Assembly: GCF_016820575.1 (NCBI RefSeq)
Contig: NZ_JAEMQH010000002.1
Coordinates: forward strand, 248,001-312,000
Reading direction: 5' to 3'
Length of the DNA stretch: 64,000 nt
DNA from: Marinobacter sediminum
Lineage (GTDB): Bacteria; Pseudomonadota; Gammaproteobacteria; Pseudomonadales; Oleiphilaceae
The translations under genes were made by a program, and so were the position numbers. Each line of letters starts with the position of its first letter. The first letter of the stretch is position 1. This document shows, piece by piece, positions 9,367 to 20,165 of the stretch. The notes under the pieces are model-generated. The model was not told where the DNA came from and did no database searches. It saw nothing but the letters and a program-made list of their open reading frames with translations.

Positions 9367-10346
9367 CAGATCACTCCTGCCCGAAGCAGATCGTGCATGT
9401 TGATAGCGCCCACCAAGCTGCCGCTCTGGTCGGTCACCGGCAGGGCGTTAATTTTCATTTCTTCCATGATGTTCAGAGCTTCCGCCGCCAGGTGGTCGGC
9501 CTGAATGGTTTTGCCGTTGGGGGTCATGACGTGTTCGATCGCGGTGGTGTGCACGTCGACATTTTTATCGAGCGTGCGACGCAGATCACCGTCGGTAAAG
9601 ACGCCGATCAGTTTGCCCGAAGCATCCAGTACCGTGGTCATGCCCAGTCCCTTGCGGGAAATCTCCAGCAGGGCGCCGCTGAGCGTGGTGCCTTCAGGGA
9701 CTTTAGGAATGCGCTCGCCGGTGTGCATGATGTCGGAGACCCGGAGCAGGAGCCGGCGACCGAGCGTGCCGCCCGGGTGCGAGAACGCGAAATCTTCCTT
9801 GCTGAAGCCGCGAGCCTCCAGCAGGGCAACGGCGAGGGCATCTCCCATGACCAGTGTGGCGGTGGTGCTCGAAGTCGGGGCCAGGCCCAGCGGGCAGGCC
9901 TCGGTTTCAACACTCACATCCAGGTTGGCCACCGCTTCCCGGGCCAGTACCGAATCCGGGTTGCCGGTCATGCTGATCAGCGGGGCGTCCATACGCTTGA
10001 TCAGTGGCAAAATGGTAATCACCTCGCTGGTGTTGCCACTGTTAGATATGGCAATGACTACGTCCTGGCTGGTAATCATACCCAGGTCCCCATGGCTGGC
10101 TTCGCCGGGATGGACGAAAAACGACGGGGTGCCGGTACTCGCCAGGGTTGCCGCAATCTTGTTACCAATGTGGCCGGATTTGCCCATGCCAGTGACCACA
10201 ACCCGGCCTTTGCAGGCCATGATCACCTCGCACGCCTTGATGAAATGGTGATCAATGCGTCCTTCCAGAGCATCAATGGCATCGCGTTCGATACGGATAG
10301 CTTGAAGCGCGGAAGTGCGAAAGTCCTTTGAGCTCTGTTCAGTCAT
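9366..10346 (-). CDS. kdsD: Arabinose-5-phosphate isomerase KdsD
   Basis: A 326-residue enzyme that converts ribulose 5-phosphate to arabinose 5-phosphate, the first step to Kdo. An N-terminal SIS domain contains VVTGMGKSGHIGNKIA and VVIAISNSGNTSEV. Two CBS domains follow, with FTDGDLRRTL. The open frame extends 36 codons upstream, but the start at MTEQSSKD matches the length of E. coli KdsD (328). The stop overlaps the kdsC start by one base (TGATG). It is divergent from mlaF, so the 266-base gap holds both promoters. Confidence 0.93.
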   Translation of the reverse strand: MTEQSSKDFRTSALQAIRIERDAIDALEGRIDHHFIKACEVIMACKGRVVVTGMGKSGHIGNKIAATLASTGTPSFFVHPGEASHGDLGMITSQDVVIAISNSGNTSEVITILPLIKRMDAPLISMTGNPDSVLAREAVANLDVSVETEACPLGLAPTSSTTATLVMGDALAVALLEARGFSKEDFAFSHPGGTLGRRLLLRVSDIMHTGERIPKVPEGTTLSGALLEISRKGLGMTTVLDASGKLIGVFTDGDLRRTLDKNVDVHTTAIEHVMTPNGKTIQADHLAAEALNIMEEMKINALPVTDQSGSLVGAINMHDLLRAGVI

Positions 10347-10539
10347 CGGGATTAGGGCCTGGTTTGCTTGGGTGAACATGATTATCAATGCATTGCACGG
10401 TGTCTGGTTTTGGGGGCAATGCCGCTGAATTACAGCGGAGTATATCATTTTCAATCAGAGACGCCGTGGGTTACGGGGTGCGTTACAGAAAGTTCAGTGA
10501 AACTGATCAAAGTGTTCATGCTTTTTCGGCTTTGACCGA

Positions 10540-10566
10540 TTGAGCTTCAAGCTTCCTTGGCATAAT
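10540..10566 (+). promoter_or_regulatory. Possible sigma-70 promoter of the mla operon
   Basis: TTGAGC at 10540 and CATAAT at 10561 are separated by 15 bases, or 16 if ATAATG is taken as the -10 element. The pair lies about 45 bases before the mlaF start in the gap between divergent kdsD and mlaF. The match is only fair and the spacing is short. The rest of the gap (10347-10539) shows nothing I can name. Confidence 0.3.
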
Positions 10567-10612
10567 GTAGCCGCACTTTTACAAGGTGGGGTTACGCACA
10601 AAGGGTAGGGTT

Positions 10613-11425
10613 ATGGACAGTCCCGCATACATATCGTTGAGAGATGTCGTTTTCTCCCGTTCAGGGCGTCGAGTTCTGGATGGCGTAACCCTGGACATAC
10701 CGCGCGGTAAAATCACCGCCATCATGGGGCCCAGTGGCACCGGAAAGACCACGGTGTTGCGGCTGATAGGTGGCCAGCTGCGACCTGATTCCGGCAGCGT
10801 CAGTCTAGATGGCCATGACGTGCCGAACCTGAAGCGCGGCGCGTTGTACAAGCTGCGGGAAAATATTGGCATGTTGTTCCAGAGCGGGGCCCTGTTTACC
10901 GATCTCAATGTGTACGAGAACGTGGCGTTCCCTCTGCGAGTGCACACATCGCTGCCTGAAGACATGATTCACGACATCGTGCTGATGAAGCTGGAAGCCG
11001 TGGGCCTGCGTGGCGCGCGCCAATTAATGCCGTCAGAGTTGTCCGGCGGGATGACCCGGCGAGTTGCGCTGGCACGCAGTATTGCTCTGGACCCGGACCT
11101 GATCATGTACGACGAACCTTTCGCCGGCCAGGATCCGATCACCATGGGCGTATTGGTTAAGTTGATCCGGGATCTCAACAGTTCCATGGGCCTGACCAGT
11201 GTGCTGGTGTCCCACGATGTGCCGGAATCCCTCAGTATCTGTCATCACGCCTGCATCATTGCTGATGGCAAAGTTATTGGCGAGGGCACGCCGGACCAAA
11301 TCAGGGCTCATCCGTCAGAGCAGATCCAGCAGTTCCTGCGCGGGCAGCCTGACGGTCCGGTGCCATTTCACTATCCTGCCGGTCCTGCTGGCGCTGATTA
11401 TGGGCTCTCCGGGGAGGCTTCTTGA
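10613..11425 (+). CDS. mlaF: Phospholipid ABC transporter ATP-binding protein MlaF
   Basis: A 270-residue ABC ATPase with Walker A GPSGTGKT at residues 39-46, signature [14 protein letters not shown] and Walker [14 protein letters not shown]. It drives the MlaFEDB complex, which moves phospholipid between the inner and outer membranes and so keeps outer-membrane lipid asymmetry. An upstream in-frame GTG at 10586 would add nine residues, but MDSPAYISL fits the family start. The stop overlaps the mlaE TTG start by 4 bases. Confidence 0.95.
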   Translation: MDSPAYISLRDVVFSRSGRRVLDGVTLDIPRGKITAIMGPSGTGKTTVLRLIGGQLRPDSGSVSLDGHDVPNLKRGALYKLRENIGMLFQSGALFTDLNVYENVAFPLRVHTSLPEDMIHDIVLMKLEAVGLRGARQLMPSELSGGMTRRVALARSIALDPDLIMYDEPFAGQDPITMGVLVKLIRDLNSSMGLTSVLVSHDVPESLSICHHACIIADGKVIGEGTPDQIRAHPSEQIQQFLRGQPDGPVPFHYPAGPAGADYGLSGEAS

Positions 11426-12204
11426 TCGATCGAATTGTGGCGTTGGGCCGTTGGGGGCTGACCACGATGTCGGCACTCGGTCGCTCAGGGCAGTTCCTGG
11501 CGGGCGTTGTGGTGGGCGTCCCTAGGCCGAGCATCGGGTTTCCGCTGTTGGTCAAGCAGCTATACGCCGTGGGTGTTCTGTCGCTGGCGATCATTATCGT
11601 GTCTGGTCTTTTCATTGGCATGGTGCTGGGGTTGCAGGGCTACACCATCCTTAGCGACTACGGCTCCGAGGCGGCCATTGGCCAGATGATCGCCCTGACG
11701 CTGGTGCGTGAGCTGGGGCCGGTGGTGACAGCGCTGCTTTTTGCGGGTCGGGCCGGGTCTGCCCTGACGGCCGAAATCGGGCTGATGAAAGCGACTGAAC
11801 AATTGTCGAGCATGGAGATGATGGGGGTCGACCCTTTGCGGCGGGTGGTTGCGCCGAGGCTTTGGGCCGGTTTCATTGCCATGCCGGTGCTGGCCATTAT
11901 CTTTTCGGCGGTGGGAATATGGGGCGGAATGCTCGTAGGTGTCGACTGGCTTGGCGTTTTTGAGGGTTCGTTCTGGGGTAATATGCAGTCATCCGTCGAC
12001 TTCGTCGATGATGTGCTCAACGGTGTGATCAAGAGTGTGGTGTTCGGGTTCGTGTGCACCTGGATTGCGGTCTACCAGGGCTACGACTGCGTACCGACTT
12101 CTGCAGGTATCAGCTCAGCGACGACCAAAACCGTGGTGTATTCGTCCCTCGCGGTACTGGCGCTGGATTTTGTGTTGACCGCCGTGATGTTTGGCGACTT
12201 TTGA
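11422..12204 (+). CDS. mlaE: Phospholipid ABC transporter permease MlaE
   Basis: A 260-residue integral membrane permease of the MlaE family, with conserved [20 protein letters not shown] and an Ala/Gly-rich helix after it. It starts with TTG. A strong GGGGAGG about five bases upstream and the 4-base overlap with mlaF support that start. Two MlaE subunits form the membrane core of the Mla transporter. Confidence 0.95.
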   Translation: MIDRIVALGRWGLTTMSALGRSGQFLAGVVVGVPRPSIGFPLLVKQLYAVGVLSLAIIIVSGLFIGMVLGLQGYTILSDYGSEAAIGQMIALTLVRELGPVVTALLFAGRAGSALTAEIGLMKATEQLSSMEMMGVDPLRRVVAPRLWAGFIAMPVLAIIFSAVGIWGGMLVGVDWLGVFEGSFWGNMQSSVDFVDDVLNGVIKSVVFGFVCTWIAVYQGYDCVPTSAGISSATTKTVVYSSLAVLALDFVLTAVMFGDF

Positions 12205-12235
12205 ACTTACGACTGACAGAAAGGTAGGTGGAGCG

Positions 12236-12688
12236 GTGATAACCCAGAGAACAATGGAAGTCATAGTCGGAGTGTTTATGGTTGCCGGACTGGCGGCGCT
12301 GCTGTTTCTTGCTCTGCAAGTCAGTGGCCTGACGCCCAAATCGGCCGAAGGTACGTATACGGTGTATGCCAATTTCAATGATACCGGTGGGCTGGCGCCC
12401 AGAGGACGGGTTTCAATGGCCGGGGTTACGGTCGGCACTATCGAATCGATCAGTCTGAATAAAGAGACGTTTCAGGCGAAAGTAGCGATGGCAATCAGCA
12501 CTGATATAGATAACATCCCGTCAGACAGTTCGGCAGTAATACGTACATCGGGCCTGCTCGGTGAACAGTACATTGATATATCCGTGGGGGGAGAGATGGA
12601 ATCGCTGGCAGACGGTGACACCTTCTACTCCACTCAGTCGGCCATGAATCTGGAACGGCTGATCAGTAATTTTGCTTCCGGCCGATGA
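12236..12688 (+). CDS. mlaD: Mla substrate-binding protein MlaD (MCE domain)
   Basis: A 150-residue protein with one N-terminal membrane helix (about residues 9-28) and one MCE domain with GGLAPRGRVSMAGVTVG. MlaD hexamers form a periplasmic ring through which lipid passes. I chose the GTG at 12236, which has GGTGGAG upstream and gives MITQRTMEVIVG, like E. coli MlaD. A TTG at 12191 would overlap mlaE and an ATG at 12254 would cut the N-terminus. Confidence 0.92.
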   Translation: MITQRTMEVIVGVFMVAGLAALLFLALQVSGLTPKSAEGTYTVYANFNDTGGLAPRGRVSMAGVTVGTIESISLNKETFQAKVAMAISTDIDNIPSDSSAVIRTSGLLGEQYIDISVGGEMESLADGDTFYSTQSAMNLERLISNFASGR

Positions 12689-12737
12689 CTGGCCGATAAG
12701 CAGGACCGCAGGGAACAGGTTTACATAGGAGATTGTA

Positions 12738-13391
12738 ATGCTTTTGGTGAAACAACGATTGTTGTTGCTGTTTGTACTAACCGCCTTTGCGGTGGGTTCC
12801 GCTCATGCCGGAGCCGCTGAGGACCTCAAGGCTTACGTAGATCAGAATACCCAGCGCCTGGTTGAAAAGCTGAACGCCGAGCGCGGCCTGTATGCCAAGA
12901 ATCCGGAGGCGTTTTACGTCAGCATGGATGAAACCTTGCGAAACTTTGTCGATTTTCGTCGCATTGCAGCTCGAGTTATGGGGCGGTACGCCCGTCAGAC
13001 CACCCCGGAGCAGCGCGATGCGTTTGTCGTGAAATTCAAGCGCAGCTTATTTGACAGCTATGCCCAGGCGCTTGTGAATGCTGACAAATTTCGCATTGAA
13101 GTCAAAGAGGCTGTGATCAACCCTCAGGACGATGGCCGCGCATCTGTGCAGATGGAAGTAATCAGCGCCTCAGGCACCCGTTACCCGGTGACCTACTCCA
13201 TGTATAAGAACGACGAAGGTCGCTGGATGATGGAGAATGTCATTGTAGAAGGGGTGAATATTGGCCTGGCGTTCCGCGATCGGTTTGCCCAGGAAATGGA
13301 AGAGAATCGTGGCCAGGTGCAGGCCGTGATTGACGACTGGGGGGATGCAGTGAAATCCCTGAACCTGGACAAGGAAGTCGACAAGTCGTGA
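12738..13391 (+). CDS. mlaC: Periplasmic phospholipid-binding protein MlaC
   Basis: A 217-residue protein with a clear signal peptide (LLLLFVLTAFAVGSAHA, cleavage near residue 24) and an MlaC/Tol-Tol-Ttg2 domain. It ferries phospholipid between the MlaA-porin complex in the outer membrane and MlaD. A TAGGAG lies upstream of the ATG. The stop overlaps the mlaB GTG start by 4 bases. mlaA is not in this window, as is usual. Confidence 0.94.
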   Translation: MLLVKQRLLLLFVLTAFAVGSAHAGAAEDLKAYVDQNTQRLVEKLNAERGLYAKNPEAFYVSMDETLRNFVDFRRIAARVMGRYARQTTPEQRDAFVVKFKRSLFDSYAQALVNADKFRIEVKEAVINPQDDGRASVQMEVISASGTRYPVTYSMYKNDEGRWMMENVIVEGVNIGLAFRDRFAQEMEENRGQVQAVIDDWGDAVKSLNLDKEVDKS

Positions 13392-13702
13392 CCGCTTCGG
13401 TGCCACGTGTTGAGCGGACCAACGACACACTGGTAGTCAGTGGCGAAGTGGATGCAGAGTCCGTCGTGGCGCTGCGGTCGAAGGGCGAAGCGGTTATTCG
13501 CTCTGCCGCCGTAAATCTGACCGTGGATCTTGAGGGGCTTGAGACGGCGCACAGTGTTGTGTTGTCGATGCTTCTTTGCTGGCAGCGGCTGGCGTCCACC
13601 CAGGGAGTGGTTCTGACCTACCAAGGCGTGAGCGAGCGTCTGCTGTCGCTGGCAGCTCTTAGCCATCTCGATGACCAACTGCCCGGATTTTCTCGCAAAT
13701 AA
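13388..13702 (+). CDS. mlaB: Mla complex STAS-domain protein MlaB
   Basis: A 104-residue STAS-domain protein starting with GTG. It shows VNLTVDLEGLETAHSVVLSM, equivalent to the anti-sigma-antagonist fold, with Ser55 near the usual phosphosite. MlaB binds MlaF and stabilises the transporter. This is the last gene of the mla operon. Similarity within the family is low, but position and fold agree. Confidence 0.88.
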   Translation: MTASVPRVERTNDTLVVSGEVDAESVVALRSKGEAVIRSAAVNLTVDLEGLETAHSVVLSMLLCWQRLASTQGVVLTYQGVSERLLSLAALSHLDDQLPGFSRK

Positions 13703-13820
13703 ATTCGCACCACCACCAAATGAGGTTGGCGGTATCTTCGTTACCCAATGGTAAAGCTGACCCAGCCTCTGTAATTGGTTACAATCTCGCCCCTGATTTT
13801 CTAATGCCCGAGGTTTTTTT

Positions 13821-15354
<1,534 letters not shown>

Positions 15355-15383
15355 CGGAAACAAACGGGAAACCGGAAGGACGC

Positions 15384-16028
15384 ATGACAGATTCCATCAC
15401 CATCGCATTGTCGAAGGGGCGCATTCTCGAAGAGACGCTGCCACTGCTGGCGGAAGCCGGCATTGAGCTGGTCGACGACATCAAGAAATCCCGCAAGCTG
15501 GTTTTTCCGACCACGGATCCCAGCGTAAGGGTGCTTATCATCCGAGCCACCGACGTGCCGACTTATGTCCAGTACGGCGGCGCTGACCTTGGCGTTACCG
15601 GTAAGGATGTTTTGATGGAGCACGGTGGTGAGGGTCTGTATGAGCCGCTGGATCTGAACATTTCCCGTTGCCGTCTGATGACCGCGGGCCCTAAGGATCA
15701 GACGCCACCGAGTGGCCGGATCAAGGTGGCGACCAAGTTTGTGAATCTGGCTCGTAGTTACTATTCGGCCCAGGGTCGTCAGGCAGACATCATCAAGCTG
15801 TATGGTGCTATGGAACTGGCGCCGATTCTCGGACTGGCGGATGAGATTGTCGATATTGTTGATACCGGCAATACCTTGAAGGCCAACGGCCTGGAAGCTC
15901 GGGAGCTGATTGAGCACATCAGCAGCCGGTTGGTGGTTAACCGGGCGTCCATGAAGATGAAGCACGAAAAGATTAATCCGATAATCGAAAAGATGTCTGT
16001 TGCCGTAGATAAACGCAGGCAAGCTTGA
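15384..16028 (+). CDS. hisG: ATP phosphoribosyltransferase, short form HisG
   Basis: A 214-residue enzyme for the first step of histidine synthesis (ATP plus PRPP). It shows [16 protein letters not shown] at the N-terminus and [10 protein letters not shown]. The length is that of the short HisG-S type, which lacks the C-terminal histidine-binding domain and needs HisZ for activity and feedback. No hisZ is in this window. The ATG at 15384 has GGAAGG just upstream; the longer open frame overlaps murA. Confidence 0.95.
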   Translation: MTDSITIALSKGRILEETLPLLAEAGIELVDDIKKSRKLVFPTTDPSVRVLIIRATDVPTYVQYGGADLGVTGKDVLMEHGGEGLYEPLDLNISRCRLMTAGPKDQTPPSGRIKVATKFVNLARSYYSAQGRQADIIKLYGAMELAPILGLADEIVDIVDTGNTLKANGLEARELIEHISSRLVVNRASMKMKHEKINPIIEKMSVAVDKRRQA

Positions 16029-16034
16029 GTGGAA

Positions 16035-16144
16035 GAACCGATCAGGTGGGACTTTCCAAAACCCGCTCAAGCACATCCCTGTGACGCTTGAGCTCCGCCA
16101 TCCCTGGCTCCGCACAGTTTTAGAAAGCCCCACCTGACCGATTC
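16035..16144 (+). repeat. Palindromic interspersed repeat, copy 1
   Basis: A 110-bp element that fills most of the hisG-hisD gap. Its two 29-base arms (16035-16063 and 16116-16144) are inverted copies with about five mismatches, sharing TCAGGTGGG and CTTTC. The centre holds a second hairpin, GCTCAAGC with GCTTGAGC, and then CCATCCCTGG. The centre matches copy 2 at 18645-18752, while the arms differ in sequence but stay self-complementary. It has no coding capacity and is probably a non-autonomous REP- or MITE-like element. Confidence 0.8.
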
Positions 16145-16204
16145 CCAATCAGAAGAGCTGGTTTCAACAACGATCAGCTCGCGTACCCAAGACAGGATCT
16201 GATA

Positions 16205-17512
16205 ATGACCGTTAACATCACGCGATTAAATGCCTCCCAGAGTGACTTCGACAGTTCACTGGCAAAGCTGTTGGCCTGGGAAGACAGCGTTGATCATCAG
16301 GTGAATGAATCGGTACGTCATATCCTGCATCAGGTGAAAACCCGCGGTGACGCTGCGGTGCTTGAGTTCACCGAGAAATTCGATCGTCTGAAAGCGGGCA
16401 GCGTTGCTGAGCTTGAGATTGGTCAGGATCGGCTGCAGAAGGCGCTCGAGACAATTCCTGAAGATCAGAGGGTTGCCCTGGAACAAGCGGCGCAGCGGGT
16501 TCGTTCTTATCATGAGCGGCAGAATCAAAAGTCCTGGCAGTACGAAGAAGAAGACGGCACGGTGTTGGGTCAGAAGGTTACGCCGTTGGATCGTGCTGGC
16601 TTGTATGTGCCGGGCGGTAAGGCTGCTTACCCGTCATCCGTATTGATGAATGCCATTCCGGCTAAAGTGGCCGGTGTCGGTGAAGTGATTATGGTTGTGC
16701 CGACTCCCGATGGCGTTGTTAACGACATGGTGTTGGCGGCCGCGGCGATTGCGGGTGTCGATCGGGTATTTACCCTCGGTGGCGCTCAGGCCGTCGGTGC
16801 GCTGGCGTATGGCACGGAAACCGTGCCGTCCGTGGATAAGATCGTCGGCCCTGGCAACATTTTCGTGGCGACGGCCAAGCGCGAGGTGTTCGGCACCGTT
16901 GGTATCGATATGATCGCCGGTCCGTCTGAGATCCTGGTGATCTGCGATGGTCAAACCGATCCTGACTGGATTGCCATGGACCTGTTTTCCCAGGCTGAGC
17001 ACGATGAGCAGGCGCAGTCGATCCTGATCAGTCCGGATGCGAAGTTCCTGGATGCGGTTGAAGCCAGCATCAACAAATTGCTGCCGACCATGGAGCGCGC
17101 CGAAATCATCGAGGCGTCTATGGGCACTCGTGCGGCAATGATTGAGGTGTCTGATCTTAGTCAGGCGGCGGAGGTTTCGAATCGAATTGCTCCGGAGCAC
17201 CTTGAGTTGTCGGTGGAAGACCCCGAGGCGTTGTGTGAAGAAATTCGTCACGCCGGCGCTATCTTTATGGGGCGTTACACCGCCGAAGCGCTCGGCGACT
17301 ACTGTGCGGGGCCGAACCACGTGCTGCCCACCAGCGGGACTGCCCGGTTCTCGTCACCTCTGGGTGTCTACGATTTCCAGAAGCGTTCCTCCCTCATCGG
17401 TTTCAGTGCCTCCGGAGCGGATCGCATGGGGCGGGTGGCCTCAGTGCTGGCGCGCGGTGAGGGCCTGACCGCTCACGCCCGTTCCGCTGAGTTTCGCATC
17501 GACGAAGACTGA
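16205..17512 (+). CDS. hisD: Histidinol dehydrogenase HisD
   Basis: A 435-residue zinc enzyme that oxidises L-histidinol to histidine in two NAD-dependent steps. It shows [32 protein letters not shown], the metal-ligand region [11 protein letters not shown] and the C-terminal [15 protein letters not shown]. Length is normal. The start has AGGA nine bases upstream. It is separated from hisG by repeat copy 1. Confidence 0.97.
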   Translation: MTVNITRLNASQSDFDSSLAKLLAWEDSVDHQVNESVRHILHQVKTRGDAAVLEFTEKFDRLKAGSVAELEIGQDRLQKALETIPEDQRVALEQAAQRVRSYHERQNQKSWQYEEEDGTVLGQKVTPLDRAGLYVPGGKAAYPSSVLMNAIPAKVAGVGEVIMVVPTPDGVVNDMVLAAAAIAGVDRVFTLGGAQAVGALAYGTETVPSVDKIVGPGNIFVATAKREVFGTVGIDMIAGPSEILVICDGQTDPDWIAMDLFSQAEHDEQAQSILISPDAKFLDAVEASINKLLPTMERAEIIEASMGTRAAMIEVSDLSQAAEVSNRIAPEHLELSVEDPEALCEEIRHAGAIFMGRYTAEALGDYCAGPNHVLPTSGTARFSSPLGVYDFQKRSSLIGFSASGADRMGRVASVLARGEGLTAHARSAEFRIDED

Positions 17513-17572
17513 CACATCTATGTTCGCGCGCAGGGCCCTCCTGCGCTGCGACCGCACGGAGTTCATTTCAGT

Positions 17573-18625
17573 ATGAGTAAGTTCTGGAGTCCGCTGGTTA
17601 ATGACCTGGTCCCGTATGTGCCGGGCGAACAGCCGAAAATGGCCAATCTGGTCAAGCTCAATACCAATGAAAACCCTTTTGGTCCGTCACCCAGGGTCGT
17701 TGAAGCGATCAAGGCAGAGTTGAATGACAATCTTCGCTTGTATCCGGACCCGGAAGGCGAAAGTTTGCGCCAGACTATTGCCAACTATCACTCCTTGAAG
17801 CCTGAGCAGATATTCCTCGGTAATGGGTCCGACGAAGTCCTGGCGCACATCTTCTACGGCCTGTTTCAGCACGGCGAGCCGATTCTGTTTCCGGATATTA
17901 CCTACAGTTTTTACCCGGTCTATTGCGGTTTGTATAACATCGAGGGCATCAAGGTCCCGCTGACCGATAGCTTCGAAATCAACCCCGAAGACTACAAGCA
18001 GGCCAACGGTGGGGTGATTTTTCCCAACCCGAATGCGCCTACGGGCCGGTTTCTCGGTCTGGAGCACGTGGAAGAAATCTTGCGAGCTAACCCCGACCGG
18101 GTCGTAGTGGTTGATGAGGCTTACATCGATTTCGGCGGAGAGAGTGCCATCACTTTGGTGGATAAGTATCCGAACCTGTTGGTCTCCCAAACCCTGTCCA
18201 AAGCCCGCTCTCTTGCTGGTTTGCGGGTTGGTTTTGCGGTTGGCCACCCGGACCTGATCGAGGCATTGAATCGGGTCAAGAACAGCTTCAACAGCTATCC
18301 GCTGGATCGGTTGGCTTTGGCCGGTGCTCAGGCCGCCTATGAAGACGAAGCCTGGTTCCAGAAATGCTGCGCTGGCGTCATCAGCGAGCGTGAGCGTCTC
18401 ACGACAGCACTTGCCGAGCTGGATTTTGAAGTGCTGCCGTCCAAGGCAAACTTCGTGCTGGCTCGCCACAAGACGAAGTCCGGCGGCTCTCTGGCGCAAG
18501 GCCTGAGAGAGCAAGGCATTATCGTTCGCCACTTCAACAAGCCACGGATCGAGCAATTCCTTCGGATTACCATTGGTACTCCTACACAGAACGATGCTCT
18601 GATCAAAGGTATTAAGTCGCTGTAG
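17573..18625 (+). CDS. hisC: Histidinol-phosphate aminotransferase HisC
   Basis: A 350-residue fold-type I PLP enzyme that turns imidazole-acetol phosphate into histidinol phosphate. It shows [13 protein letters not shown] near the N-terminus, [10 protein letters not shown], and the PLP Lys210 in [16 protein letters not shown]. It completes the hisG-hisD-hisC group; the remaining his genes are elsewhere. Repeat copy 2 follows. Confidence 0.96.
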   Translation: MSKFWSPLVNDLVPYVPGEQPKMANLVKLNTNENPFGPSPRVVEAIKAELNDNLRLYPDPEGESLRQTIANYHSLKPEQIFLGNGSDEVLAHIFYGLFQHGEPILFPDITYSFYPVYCGLYNIEGIKVPLTDSFEINPEDYKQANGGVIFPNPNAPTGRFLGLEHVEEILRANPDRVVVVDEAYIDFGGESAITLVDKYPNLLVSQTLSKARSLAGLRVGFAVGHPDLIEALNRVKNSFNSYPLDRLALAGAQAAYEDEAWFQKCCAGVISERERLTTALAELDFEVLPSKANFVLARHKTKSGGSLAQGLREQGIIVRHFNKPRIEQFLRITIGTPTQNDALIKGIKSL

Positions 18626-18644
18626 CTTTTAGCTTCGGTGGCAC

Positions 18645-18752
18645 AGCATCGCCGGGATGACCTTCCGGGAACCGCTACGAGCACGTCCATGTGCGCTTGT
18701 TTCCGGCCATCCTTGGCCTCCAACATTCCCGAAAGGTCATCCCGGCAATGCT
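18645..18752 (+). repeat. Palindromic interspersed repeat, copy 2
   Basis: A 108-bp element between hisC and the Nif3-family gene. Arms 18645-18672 and 18725-18752 are inverted copies matching at 25 of 28 positions (shared GCCGGGATGACCTT). The centre contains GAGCAC, TCCATGTG, GCGCTTG and GGCCATCCTTGGCC. This order of motifs matches copy 1 (AGCACATCCCTGTG, CGCTTG, CCATCCCTGG), although the arms differ in sequence. The conserved core with co-varying arms points to selection for the folded form. Confidence 0.8.
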
Positions 18753-18790
18753 GGCTGGCCTTTGGGGCGTAGTCAGCAGGGAGTATCTCA

Positions 18791-19534
18791 ATGGCAAGTC
18801 GCGACAGTATCGTTCAAAAAATCTCCGAATGGCTCCAGCCAGAGAACTTTCAGGACTATTGTCCAAACGGTCTCCAGGTTGAAGGTAAAGAAGAGGTTTT
18901 TACACTTGTTACCGGCGTTACTGCTTCACAGGCGCTGATTGATGCGGCCATAGAAGCCGGTGCCGATATGATCCTGGTGCACCACGGTTACTTCTGGAAG
19001 GGCGAAGACCAGCGAATTCGCGGCATGAAGCGCGAGCGGCTGAAAACCTTGCTTCAGAAAGATATCAATCTGGCAGCTTATCACCTGCCTCTGGATGATC
19101 ACCCGGAGTATGGCAACAACCGGCAGCTAGCGAATGTTCTGGGTATCGAGAATCCCAGGCCGCTCGGTGGTCTGGTGTGGCAAGGCGAGCTTTCAGAGCC
19201 TATGACGCCGGAGCAATTGGGTCGTCATATTGCTGAGCAGCTTCACCGGGAGCCGCTTCTGGTTGGAGAGGGTAAGTCCCAGATCAGTCGGGTAGGTTGG
19301 TGCACTGGCGCTGCACAGGGCTTCATTGGTACGGCGCTGGACGCCGGCTTAGATGCCTTTATCAGTGGGGAAATATCGGAGCCGACAACTCACACGGCGC
19401 GTGAATGTGGCATTTACTATTATGCGGCGGGCCATCACGCTACTGAGCGATATGGGGTGCGGGCGTTGGGCGAGGCGCTGGCAAAGGAATTCGGGCTGAC
19501 GCATCGATTTATCGATTGCGACAACCCGGCGTAA
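18791..19534 (+). CDS. Nif3-like dinuclear metal centre protein (YbgI family)
   Basis: A 247-residue NIF3/YbgI protein. The metal-binding His pair is in ADMILVHHGYFWKG, and further ligands are in AAYHLPLDDHPEYGNN and the C-terminal GHHATERYG. Family members form hexameric toroids with a two-metal site. Some are annotated GTP cyclohydrolase 1 type 2, but the cell role is not settled. AGGGAG upstream supports the ATG. It converges with zapG, 4 bases apart. Confidence 0.92.
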   Translation: MASRDSIVQKISEWLQPENFQDYCPNGLQVEGKEEVFTLVTGVTASQALIDAAIEAGADMILVHHGYFWKGEDQRIRGMKRERLKTLLQKDINLAAYHLPLDDHPEYGNNRQLANVLGIENPRPLGGLVWQGELSEPMTPEQLGRHIAEQLHREPLLVGEGKSQISRVGWCTGAAQGFIGTALDAGLDAFISGEISEPTTHTARECGIYYYAAGHHATERYGVRALGEALAKEFGLTHRFIDCDNPA

Positions 19535-19538
19535 GGGC

Positions 19539-19970
19539 TCAGGCCTTCTCTTTCTTGGGGAGGCCGAAACCTTCTGCCAGCGTTCCCGAAGCATCGGGAT
19601 CGGTCTTGGGGGCATAGTCTCGTGGCGGCTCTACACCGTCGTCGCTAACTTCTTCCAGCCGCTTCCTTGACGTTTCCTGGGCAAGCTCTTCCATCCACTC
19701 TTCATCGTTGCACAGCCGGTTGGCGCCGCGCGCCATGTGCTGGTTCACGTCGCGATAGGCATCGTTAAAGCGGCGCAGAAGGTGGGAGGACTCCATAAAG
19801 TGCTCATTCACCTGGGCCTGATAGCGGGTGTATTCGCTTCGCAGTTCTTCAATTTGTTGTTCTGCCCGACGCTGTCGCAGCGTGGTTCCCTGCCCGGAGC
19901 GGCCAACAACTACCCCGATGACGATGCCTACAATCAATGCGGCAATCGCTGCCAGAATCAGGTTTGTCAT
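19539..19970 (-). CDS. zapG: Z-ring associated protein ZapG (YhcB, DUF1043)
   Basis: A 143-residue protein with an N-terminal membrane helix (LILAAIAALIVGIVIGVVVG) followed by a charged, probably coiled-coil cytoplasmic part with RAEQQIEELRSEYTRYQAQV. This is the YhcB/DUF1043 pattern. In E. coli the protein links envelope synthesis to cell division. It is divergent from zapE, with which it is also linked in E. coli. Confidence 0.9.
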   Translation of the reverse strand: MTNLILAAIAALIVGIVIGVVVGRSGQGTTLRQRRAEQQIEELRSEYTRYQAQVNEHFMESSHLLRRFNDAYRDVNQHMARGANRLCNDEEWMEELAQETSRKRLEEVSDDGVEPPRDYAPKTDPDASGTLAEGFGLPKKEKA

Positions 19971-20165
19971 ATGCTGTGTCGTCCTTTTACCTGGAAATTA
20001 GCCTCGCACGATAATCGAGTATAACGCTCGAAGCGTGTTCAGCCCATGATTCTATCCTGCGCCAATCGTCGTATTGCTATGCAAGCGCCCAACGTGGCGA
20101 ATAATGACGAAATGCGCGACAATACGCCGCCCCAAATTTCACGACAGATCTCCGGGAACAGCTTA

